Both the position numbers and the translations under genes were made by a program. This document shows, piece after piece, positions 35,867 to 45,020 of a stretch of 61,738 nt of DNA. The notes beneath the pieces were generated by a model. It had not been told where the DNA came from, did not search any database, and was given only the letters and a program-made list of their open reading frames with translations. This stretch comes from an uncultured Pseudomonadales bacterium (GTDB taxonomy: Bacteria > Pseudomonadota > Gammaproteobacteria > Pseudomonadales > Azotimanducaceae), in the NCBI GenBank assembly GCA_938017975.1, contig CALIKQ010000037.1, forward strand, positions 1-61,738, read 5' to 3'. Position 1 is the stretch's first letter. The number at the start of each line of letters is the position of its first letter.

Positions 35867-37105
35867 ATGGCTGATGCATATATTATTGATGCCGCTCGTA
35901 CCCCGCGGGGGATCGGCAAGCAGGGCAAAGGTGCGCTGACAGAGTTTCACCCTGGTCGGCTGCTCGCGAAGGTCTTTGAACAAATTGGTGAACGTAACAA
36001 TCTTAAGACCGAAGAAATTGATGATGTCGTCGTTGCTTGCTCCTCACAGATTGGTAAGCAGGGCTCGTGTGTTGGCCGTATGGCGGCGTTGGATGCAGGA
36101 TGGAGTGATAAAGCGTGTGGGATGACGTTGGATCGCTTCTGCGGTTCCGGCATAACCTCCGTTAATATTGCGGCAGCAAATCTAATGAGTGGTATGGATG
36201 ATCTTTGTGTTGCTGGCGGTGTAGAAATGATGTCCTACACACCCACTGTGCCACGCGCTGACAAAAACCGTACGGTTGATGGCAGCAATCTGCATCTGCG
36301 CAATCTTCATGCCCAGCCCCATCAAGGGATCTGTGCTGATATGATCGCCACCCTTGAGGGCTTTAGTCGCGAAGAAGTAGATGCGCTGGCAGTAGAGAGC
36401 CAGAAGCGCGCAGACTATGCGATCAAAAATGGCCATTTCGACAAGAGCCTGATTACAGTGACCAATGATGATGGTTCCGTGGCGCTGGACCGGGAGGAGT
36501 TTCCTCGTCCGGGTACGACGCTTGAGTCGCTGGCGGGTCTCGACACGGTTTTCGATAAGTTTATGGGCGTCCCCATTGACGAAACCGGCGAAACTTTTGA
36601 TCAACTGGTTAAGCGGGCTTATCCAGATTTAAACATCAATCACGTGCATCATGCGGGTAACTCCTCGGGGGTGGTAGACGGCGCTGCGGCATTGATCATG
36701 TCCTCTAAAGATTATGCTTCTGCCCAAGGTTGGAAGCCTCGAGCCAGAGTCAGGGCCATTGCGACTGTCGGCGGGAGTCCGACGCTCATGCTGAACGAAC
36801 CTGTGCCTGCTGCACGAAAGGTGCTGGAGCGCGCGGGCATGACGACGAACGACATCGATCTCTTTGAAGTGAACGAGGCTTTCAGTGTCGTGGCCGCGAA
36901 GTTTATTCGGGACTTAGCTCTCGACCCTGCCATTGTCAACGTCAATGGCGGCGCCATGGCCCTCGGTCACCCGATTGGGGCAACAGGATCAATTTTGATA
37001 GGTACAGCGCTCGATGAGCTGGAACGTCGCGATTTGAACACGGCCTTGATTACGATGTGTACAGGTGGCGGGATGGCTCCAGCAATCATCATTGAGCGTG
37101 TCTAA
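35867..37105 (+). CDS. Acetyl-CoA acetyltransferase family thiolase
   Basis: A 412-residue thiolase. The nucleophilic C92 (DRFCGSGI), H368 (ALGHPIGATG) and proton-shuttle C398 (CTGGGMAP) plus the NEAF motif are all present, so the enzyme should be active. It cleaves 3-oxoacyl-CoA to acetyl-CoA, or condenses acyl-CoA in the reverse direction. Chain-length preference is not visible. AGAGGA lies about eight bases before the start. It converges with the MFS gene (193 bases). Confidence 0.94.
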   Translation: MADAYIIDAARTPRGIGKQGKGALTEFHPGRLLAKVFEQIGERNNLKTEEIDDVVVACSSQIGKQGSCVGRMAALDAGWSDKACGMTLDRFCGSGITSVNIAAANLMSGMDDLCVAGGVEMMSYTPTVPRADKNRTVDGSNLHLRNLHAQPHQGICADMIATLEGFSREEVDALAVESQKRADYAIKNGHFDKSLITVTNDDGSVALDREEFPRPGTTLESLAGLDTVFDKFMGVPIDETGETFDQLVKRAYPDLNINHVHHAGNSSGVVDGAAALIMSSKDYASAQGWKPRARVRAIATVGGSPTLMLNEPVPAARKVLERAGMTTNDIDLFEVNEAFSVVAAKFIRDLALDPAIVNVNGGAMALGHPIGATGSILIGTALDELERRDLNTALITMCTGGGMAPAIIIERV

Positions 37106-37298
37106 AAGAGCGTCTGAAAGTCTTGAGTCAGTGGGGTGGTCGCTTGGCCATTCCACCCTCAAACCTGAATTAATTCGGTTTAGAGGAGGTCGCTGGTGAA
37201 GGCCTTGTTGCGAGCAAACCTGTGCGGAGCGCTCTGAACCTCTAACTGCCTGGCGATCGAATAAATTTTTTTTGATTACGCCTCTGCCTTTTGAATTT

Positions 37299-38747
37299 TT
37301 AATTTCGGTCGACCATGTCCTTGTCGAGTCGGCGCCAAGTAAGCAGGAAAAATAGCGAGCTTGCAGCGTACATGACGGCCATGATCACCATTGCTGATTG
37401 CAGGCTCTGTGCGTAGACTGCGCCGCAAACCGTTTGCAAGTTTTCACTCAAGGCGCCGATAGCCTGCGGGTGGCACTGGTTTCGAACCAACTCTTCCGCG
37501 GCAACCCCGAGTTCGGCAGCACCGCTGACAAAGAAAATGTCAGAAATATACCCAATAAATAAAGGACCACATCCGTAGCCGATCAAGTTGGCGACGAACA
37601 ACAACACCGCGGTTGCCATTGCGCGGACACGCATACTGACCACACCCTGACCGATGGTGTATTGCGCCGCAATATACCCGTACTTTACAAATCCCCCGAT
37701 GATTAAGCCGATAGCAGCAAACATGAGGTTATCGGTTGTAAAGGCAAACACATAAAATGGAATCGATAGGGCCAAACCCAGGGCTGGCACCCAGGCAATT
37801 GCGCCAGGATGCTTTTGGTAAAGTTTGGTTGCAAGCCAGCCTGTTGCGAAGGTGCCGATGGCCGACGACAACGACACGGGTGTGTTGATCCAAATGGCGG
37901 CTTCACCGGTTGTGATTTCGTGGGCGCGAACCAAGAAGATCGATTGGAACGAAGAAATGCCGTAACCGCAGAATGCGGCAACGGTAGCGCCAGCTGTCAT
38001 CAGCCAAAACGCAGGTTTCGTTGTCAACTCCTGGATCGCTTCTCGTAGCCCCACTTGCTCCTGAGATTGCGTTCCTATCGGATCAGTAAAACCCCGCGGT
38101 GGTTCTTTCACCGTTAATTTGAACACCAAGGCAATCAATAATCCTGGCAGACCCACAACGAAAAAAGCGGTTCGCCAGTCGAAGACGTCCGTCACCCAAC
38201 CGCCGATCAGATTGGCAAACATTGTGCCTAGGGTGACGCCCATGGCGTAGACTCCCAGGGCCTGTGATCTGTCCCGCGGCGCATAATAATCCGCGATTAA
38301 TGAGTTAGCCGGTGGTGTGCAACCAGCTTCACCAATGCCGACACCGACGCGACACATCAACAATACCCAAAAGGCGCCGATGGTGACCGAGCCGATGGTA
38401 ATTTCGGTTGCGAGCCCACAAAGCACGGTCATGAGAGACCAAAGGGCAATACAAACGGTCATGATCCAAACGCGATGAGCGGCATCTGCATAGCGCGCTA
38501 AAGGAATGCCCACAATGGTGTAGAGCAGGGCAAACCCGAAACCTGTGAGCAGACCAAACTGGGTATCCGATAGACCCAGCTCTGGTACAAGATCAGGGCC
38601 AACCACGGCCAGGAGGCCGCGATCAACGAAATTCATAATGTAGACCAGCGTGAGGGCTGAGAGCACGTAGGTTCGGTAACGCTTCGTGCCAAAACCTGTG
38701 TTCTGGTCGGTCGTGTCACCTCCTTGGGGAGCGATTGCTGTTGTCAT
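37299..38747 (-). CDS. MFS transporter, spinster type
   Basis: A 482-residue transporter with 12 predicted helices. The first half contains MNFVDRGLLAVVGPDL, the RYADAAHR loop characteristic of MFS, and the RVGVGIGEAGCTPPANSLIADY motif that marks spinster-like porters. These export or import lipids, organic acids or drugs; the substrate is unknown. It is divergent from the metallopeptidase at 38992 with a 244-base gap. An extended hydrophilic insert follows helix 6 (KEPPRGFTD). Confidence 0.9.
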   Translation of the reverse strand: MTTAIAPQGGDTTDQNTGFGTKRYRTYVLSALTLVYIMNFVDRGLLAVVGPDLVPELGLSDTQFGLLTGFGFALLYTIVGIPLARYADAAHRVWIMTVCIALWSLMTVLCGLATEITIGSVTIGAFWVLLMCRVGVGIGEAGCTPPANSLIADYYAPRDRSQALGVYAMGVTLGTMFANLIGGWVTDVFDWRTAFFVVGLPGLLIALVFKLTVKEPPRGFTDPIGTQSQEQVGLREAIQELTTKPAFWLMTAGATVAAFCGYGISSFQSIFLVRAHEITTGEAAIWINTPVSLSSAIGTFATGWLATKLYQKHPGAIAWVPALGLALSIPFYVFAFTTDNLMFAAIGLIIGGFVKYGYIAAQYTIGQGVVSMRVRAMATAVLLFVANLIGYGCGPLFIGYISDIFFVSGAAELGVAAEELVRNQCHPQAIGALSENLQTVCGAVYAQSLQSAMVIMAVMYAASSLFFLLTWRRLDKDMVDRN

Positions 38748-38991
38748 AACGCGTTCTCTCTAAATGGCGTTCGCTGGTGCGGTGGGCTCTACTGTAAAGG
38801 TTTCAATCAGAGTTGTCTGGGATTTGTAGAAATAATGCGGCGCAGGACATTGCTATCGATTTCAAAACTAAACCGACACATTCGCGCAATAAATCGCCAT
38901 GTTTGACTAAAATGGAGGTGTCAAAAATTACTCCGTAAGAGAGTCGGGTATGCTCTGGAGCACAGTTACCGGTTTTTAGGGCTGATGCAGC

Positions 38992-40671
38992 ATGCTCCGA
39001 TTGTTCGTATTTTTGACCATCGTTATTAATCTATTCAACGTTGTGATCGCTGAGGCTGCAAACAACCCAAAAGGTCTGTGCGAAGTACCTTATTACCTTA
39101 CCAAGCCAGCTGCGGTCGCTTCAGATAGTACTCACAGATACTACGAGTACTATTGGCAGGGCGCAGAAAAACTCTGCATCAATTTTTATGAAGAGCCGCC
39201 GCTAGGTGATCTATGGAAAAATCGGATCACGGAAATTCTTGGATTCTCAGAGCAGAAACTTGGTCTCATAGTGCCCGTCAATGCCTTTATCCTTGATCAA
39301 GAAAAGGCCTCTGAGCAGACGCTTGAAGATGTCGCGCGAACCGTTTGTGATCTATTTTCAATTCTAGATTACGACGATATCCAAACTTGCTACGACGGCT
39401 ACGAGGGATGGGGGATGCGAAGCGCTGCCGCTGGTGTGGGCGTCACTAGTATCGCAAACGGTGGCGATTTATTTTTCTTTGCAAATAACTGGAACGAGTT
39501 CGAATCGGTGGCCGTTCCAACAAAGGTTTTGTTCCATGAATTCTTCCATATCTATCAAAACTCTATGAAGTTCTATTTTGAAGATGCCCGCCGATTCGGG
39601 ATTCCAAAACGCTGGGAAGATGACCCGGAAAACACGCTCTTCAGTCGCTCTGGATTTGTCCCTGTTTTCCCTAATTGGATCGAAGAAGGTGGTGCTGAGT
39701 TCGCGGGTATCGTTCTTGCTGCAGCGTATGATGACAGCATTGTTGCTTCCGATTTGTTCATCGAAGCGCTCGATGAGGCCCGAGCTGTCATCAGTACTGC
39801 CGCTGAACAAGATGATATTGTTTCTCTGAAAGACTATGAGTCCGATGGTGGGCTCTACGAGTCTAGCGACAATCCTAATAACGGCATTGCCCGAAATTTT
39901 GCTTTTCAATATACGGGCGGTGCAATGGCGTTTGCTTATCTTTGGTCGAAAGACGACAAAAACTTTGAAAAAATCTTGGTTGATTACTATCAAAGTTATG
40001 CTGAAAGCGATGCGATGAACCCAGGATTGGGCTGGAAGGATGCGTTTGAATCGGTGTTCGAAACCACCCTCGATGACTTTTATCTTGAATTCGATGCGTT
40101 CATGCGCCTTGATAGAGTAACGCAAATTGCGATCTTAAAACCTAACGATGAGATCCGAAAAGCTTTCCCAGTAAAGCTTGCGGGCGATTTCGATGCGGAT
40201 GGCGATGGTTTATTGAATTCGATTGATCTAGATGACGATGGAGATAATGTCAGCGACGCGCAAGAACTACTCGATGAGACAGATCCTCTGAATCGGTTCT
40301 CATGCAAAACAGGCTGCTTCAGTTTTGATGTCGATGAAAGTCTGAAAGCTGAACCATTGACCGATGGGCTTCTAGTGATTCGGCACTTGTTTGGTTTTAA
40401 CGGTGCCTCGTTAACCTCAGGTGCAGTTTCTGGCGCCGCAAGCAGAGAGACTTCTGATTCGATTACGAACTACCTGAGAGGGGCTGATTCCGAGCTGGAC
40501 ATAGATGGAGATGGTAGATCTGAGCCGTTAACAGATGGCTTGCTGTTAATACGTTACTTGTTTGGATTCAGTGGCGCCTCGCTCATTTCTGGTGCACTCG
40601 GCAGTGATGCTGAACGGAATACTGCTGAGGCAGTGGAAACTTATATTCGCGCGCGGATACCAGTTCAGTAG
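38992..40671 (+). CDS. Secreted gluzincin-type metallopeptidase with dockerin-like tail
   Basis: A 559-residue secreted protein. Residues 1-22 form a signal peptide. The zinc motif is H182-E183-F-F-H186, followed about 45 residues later by W229-I-E-E232-G-G-A-E, the gluzincin third-ligand pattern. A DxDGDG (thrombospondin type 3-like) stretch is at about 400-435, then two dockerin-like units begin near residue 440 with the cysteine-flanked NRFSCKTGCFSFDVD and end at 559. The tail is strikingly similar to that of the M60-type protein at 15798, including LTDGLL-IRYLFGF. The catalytic domains of the two proteins differ. No family name is certain. Confidence 0.78.
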   Translation: MLRLFVFLTIVINLFNVVIAEAANNPKGLCEVPYYLTKPAAVASDSTHRYYEYYWQGAEKLCINFYEEPPLGDLWKNRITEILGFSEQKLGLIVPVNAFILDQEKASEQTLEDVARTVCDLFSILDYDDIQTCYDGYEGWGMRSAAAGVGVTSIANGGDLFFFANNWNEFESVAVPTKVLFHEFFHIYQNSMKFYFEDARRFGIPKRWEDDPENTLFSRSGFVPVFPNWIEEGGAEFAGIVLAAAYDDSIVASDLFIEALDEARAVISTAAEQDDIVSLKDYESDGGLYESSDNPNNGIARNFAFQYTGGAMAFAYLWSKDDKNFEKILVDYYQSYAESDAMNPGLGWKDAFESVFETTLDDFYLEFDAFMRLDRVTQIAILKPNDEIRKAFPVKLAGDFDADGDGLLNSIDLDDDGDNVSDAQELLDETDPLNRFSCKTGCFSFDVDESLKAEPLTDGLLVIRHLFGFNGASLTSGAVSGAASRETSDSITNYLRGADSELDIDGDGRSEPLTDGLLLIRYLFGFSGASLISGALGSDAERNTAEAVETYIRARIPVQ

Positions 40672-40769
40672 ATCGGGTTGTTGGCGGGTCGATGAAGCTC
40701 AATCCGTGTCAATAAAAGCGTTGCTGTAGCGTCCAACAATCTGGTCAAAGTTGGCCGCCGTCCTACTTA

Positions 40770-41366
40770 TCAGCTCAGTCCAGCAATGAAGATTTTGGTG
40801 AAGTTTTTAAGGCGTTTTTTAAAAGTTGCCTGATCGGGTGCGCCATGCTTGAGGCCTGCAGCACCCAGGTTTAAGCTTTCAGCTGCGGCTTTGCCAGTGA
40901 TGCCGGCTGTCTTGAGGTTGATTTCTCCATGTTTTGAGGCTGTGGTCAGCGACCTTGCCAGTAAGGTTTGGAAGCGTGCATGAGATTCTTGGACAACATC
41001 ACCACAAAGGCGACTATATTCGTCGAACAGTTCTTCGCCATGGGGAGACTCAGTTACTGCTTTTTGAAACGGGCCGTGTCGAGCAAGCAGTGCCCGCTCG
41101 ACCCTGATTTCTAAAGCAGGGAAACTCCCTGTGGTGCTGGATCCAACCTCCAGGTGCTGCTTTGCTCTGGCCAGTGCCCGTTGATGGATGGCCAGCGATA
41201 CATTGCGGTATATTTCATCCTTGTTGTCAAAATACGAGTACAACGACGCTCTCGAAATACCCATTCGCTTTGAGATGTCGTCCATGGAGGTTTTTCGGTA
41301 GCCATACCGTTTAAATTGCTCGCTGGCAGCAGAAATAATGGCGTCGCGCTTGGTGTCATTGGTCAT
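40770..41366 (-). CDS. TetR family regulator
   Basis: A 198-residue TetR-type protein. The helix-turn-helix is at residues 27-52 (SMDDISKRMGISRASLYSYFDNKDEIY). The ATG at 41366 is preferred over a TTG at 41393. It is divergent from the SDR/TfdA-like/GST cluster that begins at 41527, with a 40-bp palindrome in the 160-base gap, so it very probably represses that cluster and itself. Confidence 0.9.
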   Translation of the reverse strand: MTNDTKRDAIISAASEQFKRYGYRKTSMDDISKRMGISRASLYSYFDNKDEIYRNVSLAIHQRALARAKQHLEVGSSTTGSFPALEIRVERALLARHGPFQKAVTESPHGEELFDEYSRLCGDVVQESHARFQTLLARSLTTASKHGEINLKTAGITGKAAAESLNLGAAGLKHGAPDQATFKKRLKNFTKIFIAGLS

Positions 41367-41463
41367 GCGGCACAGTGTGGCAAAAAAGATCAAGATCGTC
41401 TAACAGGTCCGCTAAATGCATCGTTGCAGGTAGATCAATGATGAAAAGCATATAGTCTGCCTT

Positions 41464-41503
41464 CGACAAATTGACAATATTAATATTATTTGTCAATTTG
41501 TCG
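41464..41503. promoter_or_regulatory. 40-bp near-perfect inverted repeat (putative TetR operator)
   Basis: Arms CGACAAATTGACAA and TTGTCAATTTGTCG (14 bp, perfect) around an AT-rich 12-base centre. It lies between the divergent TetR gene and the SDR gene, 23 bases before the SDR start. Such length and symmetry are typical of a TetR operator, possibly with two dimers binding. The inner TTGACA also resembles a -35 element, so binding could block RNA polymerase. Confidence 0.65.
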
Positions 41504-41526
41504 TAATTCTTGGAAAAGTTAGATAA

Positions 41527-42282
41527 ATGACTGATCGGAATATCCTAGAAGGAAAGGTAGCCATCGTCACAGGAGCTTCTAGCGGAATTGGGCGGGCCAT
41601 CGCCGAGTATTTGGCCAGGGGTGGTGCACACGTTTTCCTGGTTGGTAGAACAACGGCACCGATGGCCGATTGTAAGGCTTTGATTGAGGCGCAAGGTGGC
41701 ATGGCTGACATCGTCACAGCAGACGTTCGGGATATCAATCAGGTACAGGCGTTCATCAATCAGGCCGTCGCATCAAAAGGTCGTCTCGATATCATGGTCA
41801 ATAATGCTGGTTTAGAATTTCCAGCGAAGATCATGGATGCTGACCCCGAGAACTGGCGGACCATGCTTGAGACCAATGTGCTTGGATTGCTGGTGGGTTG
41901 CAAGGCAGCTGTTCAGGCAATGCGCGCTTGCCAGGCGCATGGCCATATCGTGAACATCTCCTCTGTCTCAGCGCAAAGGAACAACTCAGGTGTTTACGGC
42001 GCTACTAAACATGCAGTTAACGTTATCTCTTCGAGTCTGAGGGAGGAGCTTGAAGAGGATACCATCCGCCTGACTAATGTGATGCCCGGTGCGATCGCGA
42101 CAAACTTCGCGAGAAATTTTGATCGCGAATTTGTTCAACAGATTTTGAATATGGCCGATATGGATGTCGAGGTGCAAGCCGGTGAGCATTTACCGCCCGG
42201 GTTTTGGAGACCTTACAACAGAAAACGAGACAACTTTTGGGAAATCCCAACGATGTGGCCAAAGCGGTATTCTACGCGGTAA
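41527..42282 (+). CDS. Short-chain dehydrogenase/reductase, frameshifted near the C-terminus
   Basis: A 251-residue SDR as written. The Rossmann motif TGASSGIGRAIA, the NNAG motif and catalytic S...Y-G-A-T-K (VYGATKHAV) are intact. After residue 224 (LPPG) the frame reads nonsense (FWRPYNRKRD...), while the next frame from 42201 gives a normal SDR ending. One missing G in the CCCGGG run at 42196-42201 would restore LPPGVLETL and a roughly 275-residue protein ending at 42353. It may be a true frameshift or a sequence error. Catalytic residues lie before the break. It is first in a likely operon with the oxygenase and GST genes. Confidence 0.85.
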   Translation: MTDRNILEGKVAIVTGASSGIGRAIAEYLARGGAHVFLVGRTTAPMADCKALIEAQGGMADIVTADVRDINQVQAFINQAVASKGRLDIMVNNAGLEFPAKIMDADPENWRTMLETNVLGLLVGCKAAVQAMRACQAHGHIVNISSVSAQRNNSGVYGATKHAVNVISSSLREELEEDTIRLTNVMPGAIATNFARNFDREFVQQILNMADMDVEVQAGEHLPPGFWRPYNRKRDNFWEIPTMWPKRYSTR

Positions 42283-42353
42283 CCCAGCCCATTGAGGTCA
42301 ATATTGCTGAAATTGTGGTACGTCCGCCGAGAGCGATGTCTCTGCTTCATTAA
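42201..42353 (+). pseudogene. Displaced C-terminal tail of the upstream SDR
   Basis: Read in the +1 frame, these codons give VLETLQQKTRQLLGNP...VTQPIEVNIAEIVVRP and stop at TAA 42351-42353. TQPIEVNIAEIVVRP is a standard SDR C-terminus, so this is the missing end of the gene that starts at 41527. The join is a one-base loss in a G run at 42199-42201. Confidence 0.8.
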
Positions 42354-42417
42354 TCACTGTAAATCAATTGTTATCGTAAAGAGACCATCACCAACCGACT
42401 AATAGGGAGGCTAGTTT

Positions 42418-43611
42418 ATGCACCTAACAACAGCTGAGATTGAAGAAAGCCTGCGGCGTTTGTTCGGCGAGTCGGCATCGACTGTAGCACTGAGTTCGAA
42501 TGATCGTCTGGGACGAAGAATTTTTGGTGTTGATTTGACCCAGCCCTTGACCCCAGAACAAGCCGAACTGATGGTAAGCCTGCTTGACCGATACAAGCTC
42601 ATTTCTTTCCCAAATCAGGGTGAGGGTCAATTTCGGATCCGTCATTTGGAAAGGCTGGCCAACCATTTTGGCGCGCCGATCCCTCATCCGAAAAACTACG
42701 CGAACTATGCCGACTACAAAAAAAAGAAGGTTCCTCTTGCGCTGCTTCCTGTTGAGCAGCAAACCAGTACCAAGTGTGATCAAGCCTTTCCAAATGCCCT
42801 GCAATGCCGTGAAGATGCCAGTAGTCCCGCAGTCTATATTGTCACCAACTTGGTTGGCAGCGGTCCTGATAAACAAGAGGCGGTGGTCGGTGGTTTGCAT
42901 TGGCACACCGATATAGAGTTTGAGCCGACGCCATTGTCGACCAGTATGTTTTACGTCCAGGCTGCACCGTCAACCCGTAACAGCGCCGGCGGGCAGTGGG
43001 TTGACCACGTGCCTCGCGAGGCAGGTTTTTATCACCCGGATTCCCCTGCAGATTTGACTGAACGGCGCAACGCGCTACCGCTGAATGGCGAGACGGCCTA
43101 TGCCGATACGGCTTCGGCCTACGCCGATCTGCCTGATGATCAAAAGCGCGAACTCGACGTCATCAGCGTTAGACGGAGATTGCGTAAAGGAGACCCTGGT
43201 TGGTTGATTCCATTGGTCTATGTCAATCCAAGAACAGGCGAGAAGTCCCTTCATAGTCCGATTTGGGCATCGCGAGGCAAGAATATAGCGCCTGTTGAGG
43301 TCGATGGTCTGTCAGACGATGAATCAAGGCGATTTCTAGATCAATTGGAAGCGCACATTCTTAAACCTCAGTACCGTTATGATCATGTTCACGCTGCTGG
43401 CGACGTTACGATCTGGAGTAATTTTGCAACCGTGCACAATGCGCCACCGGCCAAAAGCGTGATCAACACACCCGAAGATGCGCGTTTAATGTATCGCATC
43501 AGCTGCAAGGGTGAACCGAGCTATCGTCTGCCGCGACACGATACGGATGCCTGGATCGAAGCCAATATATTGCCGCCGTATCGTTCGCCGGCTGAATATG
43601 TTGCGTCCTAA
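42418..43611 (+). CDS. TfdA/TauD-type Fe(II)/2-oxoglutarate dioxygenase
   Basis: A 397-residue oxygenase of the TauD/TfdA superfamily. The iron triad is H163-T-D165 in LHWHTDIEF and H340 in ATVHNAPP, with the 2-oxoglutarate Arg in RLMYRISC downstream. The length is 100 residues more than TauD; extra material lies between 195 and 300. TfdA-type enzymes cleave ether or sulfonate side chains by hydroxylation. The substrate is not deducible, but a TetR-controlled cluster with an SDR and a GST suggests catabolism of a hydrophobic or aromatic ether. GGGAGG precedes the ATG. Confidence 0.88.
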   Translation: MHLTTAEIEESLRRLFGESASTVALSSNDRLGRRIFGVDLTQPLTPEQAELMVSLLDRYKLISFPNQGEGQFRIRHLERLANHFGAPIPHPKNYANYADYKKKKVPLALLPVEQQTSTKCDQAFPNALQCREDASSPAVYIVTNLVGSGPDKQEAVVGGLHWHTDIEFEPTPLSTSMFYVQAAPSTRNSAGGQWVDHVPREAGFYHPDSPADLTERRNALPLNGETAYADTASAYADLPDDQKRELDVISVRRRLRKGDPGWLIPLVYVNPRTGEKSLHSPIWASRGKNIAPVEVDGLSDDESRRFLDQLEAHILKPQYRYDHVHAAGDVTIWSNFATVHNAPPAKSVINTPEDARLMYRISCKGEPSYRLPRHDTDAWIEANILPPYRSPAEYVAS

Positions 43612-43613
43612 TC

Positions 43614-44945
43614 GTGTCTCAGTCAGGGTATCGATTATTCGGCGTAGAGCACAGCATCTTCTCAGCAAAGGTCAGAGCGTATCTGCGGTTCAAAGCATCC
43701 CAGGCGGACTTGGGTTCAGGTTTTGAGGATATTCTTGCAACTCCGAATTTAATTAATGAGTTGCTCGTCAAGCGTTCGGGAAGTCCCTCTTTGCCCCAAT
43801 TGCAGACCCCGGAGGATGGCTGGGTTCAGGATAGCAGCGAAATCATCGATCATCTTGAGCGGTCCCATCCTCAGACGAGCATTATTCCTAGGTTGGATGC
43901 TCGACCGAAGCAGCGGCTGCTGTGCTATCTCATTGAGCTTTTGGCCGATGAGTGGATGATCGTGCCGGCTTGTTGGGAACGCTGGCATTATTCTCGCGCA
44001 ACTGTTGAGCCAAATCACCGAGCTTTTAATGAGCAACAGTGGGGCGCCTTTCTGCAACCGGATGGCAACGGCCTTGCTCGGCGCGCTGCGGGCGCCCGGT
44101 TTTTCGATCGCGTGTTTGGTATTGATAGAGAAGATAATTTGAAAGGACCCTATCGCGGTCTCGTCGAGCTTGGTTGTACCCCAGAGACACAAGATGCCTG
44201 GCAAAGCACTCAGCGGAAAATACTTCAGGCCCTGGAGATTCACCTCGAACAACATGACTATGTGCTCGGTGGACGTCCTTCGCTTGCGGATTACAGCTTG
44301 CTCGGGCCAATTTACGTTCACTTCTTCCGTGATCCTGTTGCAGGTTTCGAGTTGCGCACGTCATATCCTTTGGTCAGTGAATGGGTGGAACGTACCAACG
44401 CTGAAAACTGCACGAATGCCCGCCGCTATGGCCAGAAGTTGTACAGGATTGACGGTGAGGGTGATCTTGTTGGTTATGAATCAATGAGCGATGACGGTGC
44501 TTGGCTGGAAGACGACGAGGTGTCTGATACTCTTTTGCCTATACTCGCTATTTTCTTCGAAGAAATGTGGCCCTACCTGTGTGATTCGATGCGCGCTTTA
44601 ACCGAGTTTGTTGCCAGTGAAATGCATGTGCTGGGGGACGCGCTGCCCCGGAAAACGTTTACGGCCACACCCGGATTCGAGAATCTGCAGTGCAACGAAG
44701 GCCCGCTCACGGTTCCCTTTTTAATTGGCGGTATTCGTTCAAGGCGTATGGTCGTGCCCTATCAAATGTGGATGTTGCAGCGAATTGTGGTGGCGATGGA
44801 TGGCTTTGATGACCCGTTGCTGGCGATTTGGCTCACAGGGCTGCCTAAAGGCGAGAGTTTTTTGACTGTTGCCAGTCGATTAACAGGCTGTCAAGTCAAA
44901 AAAGAAGGCGGCTTGCTCTATTCATCGAAGGATCTCAGTGAATAA
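43614..44945 (+). CDS. GST-like protein with unusual C-terminal extension
   Basis: A 443-residue protein. Residues 6-80 form a GST-type thioredoxin domain (YRLFGVEHSIFSAKVRAYLRF) with S15 or S18 where the catalytic Ser/Cys would lie, and residues 85-260 form the GST helical domain, with a LGGRPSLADYSLLGPI N-capping box. Residues 270-443 add a helical region of unknown type, making it twice the usual GST length. It starts two bases after the stop of the dioxygenase (GTG), so translation is coupled. Likely partner of the dioxygenase, conjugating or isomerising its product. Confidence 0.72.
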   Translation: MSQSGYRLFGVEHSIFSAKVRAYLRFKASQADLGSGFEDILATPNLINELLVKRSGSPSLPQLQTPEDGWVQDSSEIIDHLERSHPQTSIIPRLDARPKQRLLCYLIELLADEWMIVPACWERWHYSRATVEPNHRAFNEQQWGAFLQPDGNGLARRAAGARFFDRVFGIDREDNLKGPYRGLVELGCTPETQDAWQSTQRKILQALEIHLEQHDYVLGGRPSLADYSLLGPIYVHFFRDPVAGFELRTSYPLVSEWVERTNAENCTNARRYGQKLYRIDGEGDLVGYESMSDDGAWLEDDEVSDTLLPILAIFFEEMWPYLCDSMRALTEFVASEMHVLGDALPRKTFTATPGFENLQCNEGPLTVPFLIGGIRSRRMVVPYQMWMLQRIVVAMDGFDDPLLAIWLTGLPKGESFLTVASRLTGCQVKKEGGLLYSSKDLSE

Positions 44946-44994
44946 GCGGATGGATCTTGAGCGATAGCGTTTGCGTCACTAAGAACCTCCCGTG

Positions 44995-45020
44995 CTGGCG
45001 CTCCATCGAACGAGCGCCAG
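44995..45020. terminator. Stem-loop after the GST gene
   Basis: A perfect 9-bp stem CTGGCGCTC/GAGCGCCAG with an 8-base loop, 50 bases past the stop of the gene at 43614. No T-run follows directly, so it may be a Rho-influenced end or an mRNA-protecting hairpin. A second hairpin (GCGTCAA-GTT-TTGACGC, 45085-45101) with a T-run starting at 45115 lies downstream. Confidence 0.45.

Noticed and set aside
39469-40125. A 218-codon open frame antisense to the gluzincin-type peptidase
   Set aside because: Fully covered by a plus-strand gene with signal peptide, HEFFH site and tail. The antisense translation has no recognisable motif.
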